Origin: Echeneis naucrates
Taxonomy: Eukaryota > Chordata > Actinopteri > Carangiformes > Echeneidae
NCBI RefSeq assembly: GCF_900963305.1
Contig: NC_042532.1
Span: 13,933,207 to 13,997,206 of the forward strand
Direction of reading: 5' to 3'
Length of the DNA: 64,000 bases
Numbering within the stretch: position 1 is the stretch's first letter; each line of letters opens with the position of its first letter. Positions 1 through 8,487 of this stretch are shown here, piece by piece. Under the pieces are notes generated by a model. That model was given only the letters and a program-made list of their open reading frames with translations, searched no databases and was not told where the DNA came from. A program made the position numbers and the translations under genes.

Positions 1-1412
1 CATCACACTGTAAAATACACTTCACTGCATCTGTCATGTGTCTCCTGGGCAAAACTCCAAAAGAAGAGTTCAGGAGATTGATCCTGAAACCAGACCAGAA
101 AGACTAAGGGTGTGGTCATTTTTAATCAACTGGATAGGATTCATACTCGCTCTCGTGACTTTCCAGTGACATTTAATAGACAACAACTTCTAGTACAGAT
201 TTACAGAATACAGATCTCAAATTACAGTTTTTTCATTGAAAAATCCTTTTAGACTCAATACCATTATAATGCTGCATAATTAAACAGTAATACCCAAGTG
301 TGTTTTATGTTGCAGAAGAAATGGGTTCATACTAAGGAAATGGAAGTAATTTACAAAAGAGACGGAGGCAAAGTACAGAAAGTGTTTAGTGTCTAAATGG
401 CACTTTTATGCTTGGAGGCGTCACGTGTTCATGTGTTTCTGCAGATGTATGTGTCTGACTCTGTATATGGTGTTGCTGACTTGCTATGTTACAGCCATAT
501 GCCTAAAACACTATACCAACTATTCTCTCTGACACCATGTCATTTTCTTTACCGACCTGAATCCAAAAGGCAGACACATCTAGATAGTATATCTACATTT
601 GCATACATTTGTTGATATTTGAAAATAGTAGTAGTGACTGGCACCTGAATTTTTCCTGTGAGCAAACTGAAACAAATTTTGTTTATCAGTTGTAGAACCA
701 TGTGCAGATGAATATTTTGACAGCAATGCACACACAAGTAATACCTTGGCAATAATCCAAGGTAGATCATTGGCCAGTGTGAAACAAGTCTGCTCTTTTG
801 TTACATAAGTTTTACGAGGAGAAGGTTGCAAGACCTTACAGTTGGCCTGTGTTTTCAATAGTCACCAAGGATAGTTAAATTTAAATGGATTTAATCATAT
901 GATTCAATCATCATGTTTCTTCTTTGTTTATCAGACGTGATGAACAAAGCAGAAACAGAAGTAAAAAATATGTCACACTGGCCAATAAACTACTTATCAA
1001 CAATTTTTTTTATTGCCAGTAAGAATAATAGCAATGAAAATAGAAAAAATCTGCAAAAAAGGCCTCCAAAGTAAAAATTTTCAAAAGATACACTTTAAGT
1101 TTGCATTACTATTTTATTTGTTTTTTGTGTGGATATTGAAAAAAAAGTGGGATGATTTCTCTGGTTCTGCTGTATCCATTTTGATGTAATGGAAAACCTG
1201 TTTCATGCCGTGTTCAAAAGACACATTATTTAGCCCAGCTCACTATTAGAGATGTATTTACTCTGGTTTATCTTGATATAAGCTTGTACTTTCCATATTG
1301 CACAGTATGCTATAACTTATGGAACACGATGAACATCTTAATCGAAATAAAGCTGATTAAAATCTCAATCGGTTTCCCAGAATATTTGGCTGACAACACA
1401 TTCAAGCTCTTC
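1..1412. other. AT-rich intergenic DNA, no gene seen
   Basis: Both strands were read for exons, splice-site pairs and conserved protein fragments. Only short random open frames are present, with poly-A and poly-T runs. In mammals GALC lies beside GPR65, but no GALC exon was recognised here. Confidence 0.6.
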
Positions 1413-1812
1413 ACAGCCTGTGGTAACGCTGCCGCTCCGCACCCAGGTGGGAGGGGTTCGATTCCCGGCTAGGGTGGATGTGAATGTGTAATGTAACGTA
1501 ACCCCGGGGTTAGGTGATGTAAACGACTGTAAACATGTATACATGATGTAAATGTAATAAGTGATGTAACGTTGAAAATGTAATGTTAAATGTATGATTT
1601 ACTGTATGTATGTAATGTAGAGACCGCGGTTCGATTCCCAGTGTGGGTACCTGAATGTGTCTACAGAGTTAGTTGGTTGCAAGTAATGGACAGGGCTAAT
1701 GCAGGACCTAGGCCGAACCAGACCAGACGGGTGACGGCACTCCTCCAGGAACGGATCGAGACCAGACCGGAGACAGGAGGCGTCCACAGACTAGACCAGT
1801 AAAAGAGCGAAC
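1413..1812 (+). repeat. tRNA-derived SINE-like repeat block
   Basis: The 12-mer GGTTCGATTCCC, a strong match to the RNA polymerase III B box, occurs twice, at 1455-1466 and 1628-1639, 173 bases apart. The first copy is preceded by a GC-rich stretch resembling the body of a tRNA-like SINE head (GTGGTAACGCTGCCGCTCC at about 1422-1440). Between the copies lies a simple TGTAA/TGTAAATG-rich stretch, and after the second a GC-richer tail. The sequence shows the duplicated B box; tRNA-derived SINE origin is an inference. Two tandem copies or a composite element are both possible. Family and exact ends are not known. Confidence 0.45.
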
Positions 1813-1959
1813 GAATCACAGACGATATGTTTATGGAGGAATGGAAATGTGAAAAAACACAACTATTTTAATGAAAGATTATGTAGTATTTGAGTTACAA
1901 AGGTTTCTAACTTGCTTTCTTAATAATCTTTCCTAATTGTAATCCCCCCGCAACAAATG

Positions 1960-2156
1960 GTTTGACCGATCCTTCGCTAAGCCCCGCCCCCCTTAGTTAC
2001 TGTTGCTATGCTAGCCTGTTGTCTGAAGTTCGGTAGGAAAATGTCCAGCCAGGAAAAGAAAGAAGAAGAAGAAAATAAAGGGTTGAGAAATTTTCTATAC
2101 AAACGTTTTTCAAAAAGGTGGTGACGGTGAATTTGGGACGAGAAACGTAGAGCAAG
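1960..2156 (+). promoter_or_regulatory. Candidate CpG promoter and noncoding first exon with a short ORF
   Basis: A GC box (GCCCCGCCCCCC, 1981-1992) is followed by a GTTGCTATG motif. An ATG at 2041 opens a 27-codon frame ending at 2122-2124, rich in Lys and Glu (starts MSSQEKKEEEENKG). The segment ends in a good splice donor, AGCAAG|GTAAGA, with the last exon base at 2156. The next plausible acceptor downstream is at 3277-3279, just before the first GPCR coding exon, so this could be its 5' UTR exon. It could equally be the first exon of an unrelated transcript. This is inference from signals only. Confidence 0.3.
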
Positions 2157-2547
2157 GTAAGAAACAGGGCCGTTAGCTTGTAACGTTAGCTAACTATCCA
2201 GCTCTAATGCTAACGTTAATTAGCATCGTGGCTGTGTTCTTAACTGGAACACGTACAGACATGTAAGTCCTCACCCTACCTGGATTATTTCTCCACAACG
2301 ATCGGCTCATTCTACATCATACATCGTGGCCGTATTATTACCTGGTGTGTATCACCACGTCTTTTCTTTAAGTATGCACGGTAACAGCACCTACACATGC
2401 TTCAGCAGTAAATCAGCGTAAAGGGGAACCGAATCGGTTGACACACCGGCGTTTCCAGTGTTTAGCCGCCATCTTGCAGCCGGTACGTTGCCCTCTAGGG
2501 CGGGGTCAGTGCGAGTCACGTGATTGAAAGCTATGACTCGAGGCGTA

Positions 2548-2636
2548 GTCAGTCAGATGCGTTGAGAACTGATGACGCGAAACATCTTCTGAGACAAACC
2601 TGAGCCCAGCTGCTGTCGATTCAGTTGCTGGCTTGA
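2548..2636 (+). repeat. Interspersed repeat fragment, Penelope-like candidate, copy A
   Basis: This fragment is closely similar to the reverse complement of 33971-34090. The shared core runs from GATGCGTTGAGAACTGATGA through ACATCTTC and AGACAAA to a CAGTTGCT/ATTCA-like end. It contains CTGATGA (2569-2575) and GAAAC (2579-2583), the order seen in hammerhead ribozyme cores, with only three bases between them. Similar fish repeats with this motif are very common. Assignment to Penelope-like elements is an inference. Confidence 0.5.
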
Positions 2637-3279
2637 AGTAACAAAATAAATAAGATCCCAGGCCACCGTTTAATAGTTTGTTTAATATCAATACACTCTG
2701 ATTAAGATCCGTCATTTAACCAAATAGCGATAAAAAGTTAGGCTACATCCACACTACTACATCATCATTGAAATATATATATATTTTGTAATAACCCAAA
2801 CGTTTCCAATTTGCCCTAGTTTATGGTGTTGTGGGGTAAAAACCTGATTGGTAACAGAAGCCCGCGTCGCGTTTGTCATTCTCGCTGTCTCTTCACCAGA
2901 TCATGTTTTTTTCCCAGTCTGCTCGGTCTTCTTACCTTGGTGTCATACAAATGAAGCTGTAAACAAAAATATATTGAGGCTTACAATAAATATAGCAACT
3001 TCTGATCAGCCCACGTAAATTTCAGGCTCAAAAATGCTTTTGCTCAACCACGCCCGCTTCCAGTTTAAGTCCGATAGATACGGATGCTGTATAGTTCAAT
3101 CATTGTGAGAGCCAGTGACAACTTTCCCGTATAAATAAAATGACACAAACAAGGAAAGTCTTTGTGGATTCCATTTCCACCATTCCCCTCATTACCCATA
3201 TTTTCCAGGAACTATTTGCATAACAGATCTCATCTCAGTGCAACATAACACAGAACTTTGCATTGCCTTTCACATTCAG
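2637..3279. other. Non-coding DNA before the first GPCR
   Basis: No recognisable exon. An acceptor-like sequence (a pyrimidine-rich run ending CACATTCAG, AG at 3278-3279) closes the stretch and suggests the coding exon of the first GPCR begins at 3280, which would put the upstream in-frame ATG at 3263 inside an intron. Confidence 0.45.
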
Positions 3280-3301
3280 GTCTGCTCATCAGTTGGTCAG
3301 G

Positions 3302-4282
3302 ATGCATTCAGCTCTGCTCAACCAAACTAACCTGACTACATCTACCCCCTGCACTGTGGAGTCCTCGGTGGATCGGCTCATGTACCCGGCTGCCTATTCT
3401 CTTTTTTTCATTGTGGGCTTTCCAGCGAACTGCCTGTCACTGTATGCAGCCTGGATGCTGATGAGGAATGGAAACAACATGGCAGTCTACCTCGTCAACC
3501 TGTCCATTTCTGATCTGCTCTACACCATCTCCCTTCCTGTTTGGATCGAACTGGCTAAGAAGAGTCCTGTAGGTGGTGGTCTCTGCAGCTTAGTGGCTGT
3601 GATCATGTACAACAGCTTTTATGTGGGCTCTGGCCTCCTTTGCTGCATCTCTGTTGACCGCTATCTAGCAGTTGTCTACCCCCTCCACTTTCACTGGGTC
3701 AGGGAGGTGCGGACAGCAGCAGCTGTGAGTTTTACTGTATGGATTTTGGAGATTGCTATCCATGTTATCTTACTCGGCCACACGGGGGCGCTGCAAACTT
3801 TCTCCTCAAGTTACTTGTGTGAGGAGAGGGTACCCATGACACAAAAGGATGCCAACCTTGCTCTTACCCGGGTCACCCTTGGGTTCTTCATCCCAATCTT
3901 CATCATGACTTTTTGCTTTCAGCAGATCATGCAGTCACTCAAACGGAGCACCTCCATCCTGGAAGTGGAGCGCAGGAAAATCGGGCTGCTATTGTTGTTC
4001 CTGCTTCTAACCTACATCGTCTCCTTTGTGCCTTACCAGACTGTCATGCTTCTCAGGGCCATATTGGAGCCTGGAGACTGCATCTGGGCCACAAAACTCA
4101 GAGATCCATATATGGTAACTGTTGCTACTACAACCCTGAACAGCACACTGGATCCAATTATTTACTGTTTAATCAATGAGAGAGCAAAGACAGAGATCAA
4201 GAATGCTATGGGAAAAGTCTGGAGCCTGGCTATTTGGGAAAGAAAGTCAGGCAGCTCCATTGGCCTTCAGTCTATTTCCTAA
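3302..4282 (+). CDS. GPR65-like class A GPCR (psychosine/proton-sensing receptor family)
   Basis: A 326-residue seven-helix receptor of the GPR4/GPR65/GPR132 proton-sensing family, predicted at the plasma membrane. Seen in the sequence: N-glycosylation site NQT at residue 7; TM1 from about 28; LSISDLLY in TM2; TM3 Cys95 and loop Cys173 for the usual disulphide; DRYLAVVYPL with DRY at 119-121; basic loop 3; SFVPYQTVML in TM6; DPIIYCL in TM7. The start is taken at 3302, not the in-frame ATG at 3263, because an acceptor ends at 3279. It lies 1.96 kb before a GPR65-type gene in the same orientation, so it looks like a diverged tandem paralogue. Position 246 is Gln where GPR65 and its neighbour have the TM6 His implicated in proton sensing, so acid sensing may be altered. 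Family is clear; exact orthology (GPR65-like versus GPR132-like) is not. Confidence 0.9.
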   Translation: MHSALLNQTNLTTSTPCTVESSVDRLMYPAAYSLFFIVGFPANCLSLYAAWMLMRNGNNMAVYLVNLSISDLLYTISLPVWIELAKKSPVGGGLCSLVAVIMYNSFYVGSGLLCCISVDRYLAVVYPLHFHWVREVRTAAAVSFTVWILEIAIHVILLGHTGALQTFSSSYLCEERVPMTQKDANLALTRVTLGFFIPIFIMTFCFQQIMQSLKRSTSILEVERRKIGLLLLFLLLTYIVSFVPYQTVMLLRAILEPGDCIWATKLRDPYMVTVATTTLNSTLDPIIYCLINERAKTEIKNAMGKVWSLAIWERKSGSSIGLQSIS

Positions 4283-6120
4283 GTACTGCTATGGAGTTTA
4301 GTTTTTTTTTTGTCATGTAAATACAAAAGAGGGGAAAGATTCAATGTGTTTGACTGTGTATTATAAGAGCTACTAGATATCAGAAGTGTAATTAATATGT
4401 TGGCTTGTTGCAAGATCGTATTTTCAATATGCAAATTACATTTTCCTTATTTAAGTATCACTAACTGACTTTTTTGGTGTATGTGCACATTGATAATAAG
4501 TTTTTTTTGTTTGTTTGTTTGTTTTAGCATTACTTTGGTTATCTGTGGCTGCGCTATAGTAACACAAAAAGTGAATTTGTTTCCAAAAAACTTTTTCAAA
4601 ACTTGACTTTTTTTTTTTTTTTTTTTTACAATGAAAGGAGCCTGAGAAGTTAATCTTCTGTTGCATGACATTGAAGGAGTTTTTCAAGGAACACAGCCAA
4701 TACTTTTCCCTGTCCTTAAAGATCAATCAAGATAAGCTGCAGCAAAAATATCAGCCAGTTCTTACAACGTGACAACAGTACATACACAATTAGTCACACA
4801 GAGGGTAATCAGCATGACTTTTGCTTGAGATAATATTCCTAGTGACACAATAAACATGAAGACCAGCAGCCTCATAAAAGCTCAGGACCCAAATTAAATC
4901 TGTCATGCAGCTTTTTAACAGTTTGTTCTGTCGTGGCTTGTCACCTAGTAAATGACTCATCGTAGTCATGGAGAAAAAGGAGGCGCTCACAGAGTCTTCC
5001 TGTTTCTTTGAACTGAATGTTGAAGTGGACGAAGACAAGAGTGCCATATTAGTCCATCTATTCCATTGTTTTGATTTTCATAATGATTTTTTTTTATGAA
5101 TTTTATGGAGACATTTGGAGTGGGAGCACAGATGAATAAAGTAAGTAAGTAAAGCTGTATGTACCTTACTTGAATTTCACGAATGTATGTTTATTTTTTA
5201 AAATGTTTGTTTGTGTACATTGATGGTTGAGTCTTAAATAAATCAATCAATCAACTTTATTTATAAAACAGTTGATGACCAAAGTGCTAAGAACAATTTT
5301 AAAAAAGAAATAAAGAGAGTAGAGACATCCCAGGTTTGATAATTAAAGAAGTCGAGTTTAAAAATAAACTGAAACCAAACAAAACTTTCATTTATGACCA
5401 AAACTACTTTCACAGTCCTGAAGTATTTGCTTTAAAAAGTTTTTTAGACTAAATAGAATGTCATTGGTGGAACAACTGGATCCCGCATCATGTAACTTTT
5501 TCCGGGGCTGTAAATGTTTGTAACAAACGTTTTCTGTATAAATATTTAAACACCAACGCCAAACCAATATAACCCTAAAAGGTAACCCCTGTGCAGCTTT
5601 TAGTCCTATCATTTGAGACCAGCAGGCAGGTTAATAAAGCTGAACTGATAAGTTGACCAGGAAATTACATCTGCCAGTATTATTGCATTATAGGTACATT
5701 CAGACAACCTTCAGCGACACCAAAACTTATATAAATAATATATCCCTAATTTAACCTCAGTATCAATATCATTATTGGCGTGAAATGATCCAGCATCAGT
5801 CATGTTGTACTGAAATGAAATGGTTCGTTCGTACTCCATTAATCCACCAGATGTCCCCAGACTGTCTTCCTGCATCCACATCTGTATGGTCATTGTCCTC
5901 ATCTCTTATTATTTTTCAAGCCCAGTTTGTCAGTCAGCTGTCTGTTTGTTTTTGAATATCTCTGTTCCTGTCTGAATAGCTATCTCAGTAGGTTTGCAGT
6001 TACCTGTAGCCACTCTGTCTCTTTCTGTCTTATCACTTCCTGTCTGCCTGTGAGTCTGTGCTTGGCTCTTGAATGGCTGCAATCCAACTGCCAGCTATGA
6101 CTGCACCGAGCAGTCAGTTG
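4283..6120. other. Intergenic DNA between the two GPCR genes
   Basis: This holds the probable 3' UTR of the first receptor and a candidate poly-A signal in the GATGAATAAAG context near 5132. A poly-T run lies at about 4609-4627. A degraded ATCAATCAATCAACTTTATTT-type repeat is at 5236-5325. No further exon is recognised. A 5' UTR exon of the second receptor probably ends at 6129, with donor TTTT|GTAAGT. Confidence 0.5.
5236..5325 (+). repeat. Degraded fish interspersed repeat (CAATCAACTTTATTT type)
   Basis: The stretch CAATCAATCAACTTTATTTA followed by an AAAGTGCT-like motif resembles the widespread teleost repeat with the consensus idea 'ATCAATCAACTTTATTTATATAGCAC...AAAGTGCTTTACA'. The family name is not assigned from memory. 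Confidence 0.45.
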
Positions 6121-6241
6121 CTCTGTTTTGTAAGTAACCTAACCTTTGATGGAAGGCCTTTAACATAAAGGTTCAGTCATTGAAATCCACTGTTGTGACA
6201 TGCTCTTATTTCCATCTTGTTTCTCTACAAGGTGTGACAAT

Positions 6242-7210
6242 ATGAACTTTACATCAGCGATGGAAAACTTGACTCTGACCATCAATCATTCAGATTGTTA
6301 CTTCATTGGAAGCACACCCAGGAGGAGCCCGTTTAAATTTTTCTACTTGGCCATCGTCATCTCCGCCATCCCATGCAACGCCTTCTCCCTGTACGTGTCG
6401 TGGCAGCACATAATGCAGAAGAACGAACTCGGTGTGTATCTGCTCAACCTGGCGCTGAGTGACCTGACCTTCTCTGTTGGTTTGACTCTGTGGCTGGACT
6501 TCATGTGGCGAGGAACCTGGGCCCATGGAGGTTACGTATGCATGCTCTCTGTTAACCTTCTCTACACCAATTTTTACACCAGCGATGCTCTTCTCTGCTG
6601 CATTGCTGTTGACCGCTACTTGGCTGTGGTTCACCCGCTAAAGTACTCATCCTTGAGGAAAGTTGGCAGTGCAGCAGCAGTGAGCATTGCCATTTGGGTG
6701 TTGGTGATCTGTTTCAATGTGGCCACCATCCGCTGGGAGGACTCCTACTATGAAAACAACACATTTTCTGTTTGCTTTGACGTCTTCCTCCCACTGTCAG
6801 AAAACCTGGCTCGTGCTAACGTCATGCGCTTCTTCCTGGGCTTTATTGTTCCTGTTGCCGTGGTTTTGTTTTCCACCTGGAGAATCTGTCTGGCAGTGAA
6901 ATCCAACCAGGCCACTGAAGAGCCAGAGCGTAAACGGATTTGGAAGCTGATGGCAGTCGTTCTTTTCTGCCTTTTGTTCTGCTTTGGACCTATCCATGTC
7001 ATGATGCTTCTCCGCACAGTGGTGGACGACTGCAGGACGACTGCATGGCTCTTCTATCCCTACAAGATCAGTATTGCTCTCTCAACCCTCAATTGCCTTG
7101 CAGACCCACTTCTTTACTGCTTCATCACAAGAACAGGACAGGCAAATGTAAACCAGGTTGTTCTCTTTTTCCAGGGAAAGAAGAGAAGTAAAGTTGAAGG
7201 CGTGGTGTAG
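6242..7210 (+). CDS. gpr65: GPR65 (TDAG8), proton-sensing psychosine receptor
   Basis: A 322-residue class A GPCR. GPR65 in mammals senses extracellular acid and couples to Gs/cAMP in immune cells. Seen here: three N-terminal glycosylation sites (NFT 2, NLT 9, NHS 15); Cys19 and Cys100; ELGVYLLNLALSDL in TM2, close to human ELGIYLFSLSLSDL; CIAVDRYLAVVHPLKY in TM3 (DRY 124-126); FCFGPIHVMMLLR in TM6 with His252 matching the human TM6 histidine; LNCLADPLLYCF in TM7, close to human LNCVADPILYCF. The ATG at 6242 is chosen over one at 6200 because an acceptor (TTTCTCTACAAG) ends at 6231, and a 5' UTR intron of about 100 bases probably runs from a donor at 6130. The second of a tandem receptor pair, beside KCNK10 as in mammals. 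Confidence 0.92.
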   Translation: MNFTSAMENLTLTINHSDCYFIGSTPRRSPFKFFYLAIVISAIPCNAFSLYVSWQHIMQKNELGVYLLNLALSDLTFSVGLTLWLDFMWRGTWAHGGYVCMLSVNLLYTNFYTSDALLCCIAVDRYLAVVHPLKYSSLRKVGSAAAVSIAIWVLVICFNVATIRWEDSYYENNTFSVCFDVFLPLSENLARANVMRFFLGFIVPVAVVLFSTWRICLAVKSNQATEEPERKRIWKLMAVVLFCLLFCFGPIHVMMLLRTVVDDCRTTAWLFYPYKISIALSTLNCLADPLLYCFITRTGQANVNQVVLFFQGKKRSKVEGVV

Positions 7211-8430
7211 AGTGAACAAAAATAAATGTGAGTTCTCACACAGGACAAGATAAGAAGGTCCCCTTCAGACATGTTTTTGGATAGAAAAATACTCTGCTTT
7301 GAATTAAAACTTCATAAAAATCTTCTAATTGGAAAAATACTGACAGCGATTTAATAACAATTTGTGCCTGTCCTGAAACACAAAAATGTATTTCGCATTA
7401 CTGCCACCACTGCTTTTTCTGCAAAAATATTTGGTTTAAATTTTTTGTGGAAGTTTTGAACTATGTCTGTGTGATTTACACACAGGGAATATACTTCCAT
7501 TAAGACAGTGTAGCTGACTGGAAAAAACCTGAGATGGAAAGCAGCATGTTAGGAGCCGTACAGAACCGTGCTTTGGCTGCACAAGCAGTTCTTTCGAGGG
7601 CTGACAGAAATTTGAAAGGCGCGTCAGACCTCATTTGCAGCTCAGTACAGAGCAAACAATCATATTTCCTTCTTTGTCCCAAACATATCTAAGGTGACAG
7701 CTCACATTTAGCGCAGCGACAGGCGTTGTCTTCATTACAATGTAACATGAAAATAAAGACTGTTCACAGTGGTGGACACAGTTCTGTCATATATAAATGT
7801 CCCCAAACATGTCCAAAGAAAATAAAAGAGCTTTCACTGCTAATTTGGCACTGTTCATCATTTGGATAAGAGATGAGCATGAAAATATTTGTTTGTTTAC
7901 AAACCCTGCTGCATTTTCATTTCAACACTATCTTGGGGAGGTGGAGTGTGGCTCAAGTGCCAGTCATTGACTTCTGAGGCAAAACAGAGTCATATAACAG
8001 AGTGCACAATGCATGCAAAATACTTGCATGCAAAGTTCCCATTTTCAATTTAAGGGTGTTGTCCCAACAAAATGGTGATAGTTTATTTCAACTTAAAATC
8101 AACATTTCCTGGAAATCTTTTGAGCTGCAAACTTCTCCAGAAATGACCATTTGCATAGTTTGATTTTTTAAGGCATGATGAAGCATGATGAGAGAAAGTT
8201 TTCTGATGCCATTTATGGTTGTGACCTCTTATATATTCACAGAAATTTAGTGATTTTAAGTACGTCTGCAAAGCAACAAACATGGACATCTGCAGCTCTC
8301 TAGTGGACAACGATGGAAGTGCAGCATGATGTCTGCATTTAATCATTTCAGATTCTTATCACATCAATGAAATTTATCACATAACATGTGGTGTTTTATA
8401 AAAAAAAAAAATAAATGACCCGAACTCATC

Positions 8431-8433
<3 letters not shown>

Positions 8434-8487
<54 letters not shown>
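8434..8487. repeat. (CA)n microsatellite
   Basis: About 27 uninterrupted CA units, after a poly-A run at about 8400. Confidence 0.95.

Noticed and set aside
1420-1480. Functional tRNA gene at the B-box motif
   Set aside because: The B box is good but no full cloverleaf with matching acceptor arms was seen; a SINE head is more likely.
3263-3301. Upstream in-frame ATG of the first GPCR
   Set aside because: A good acceptor ends at 3279, so this ATG is probably intronic; the start at 3302 is preferred.
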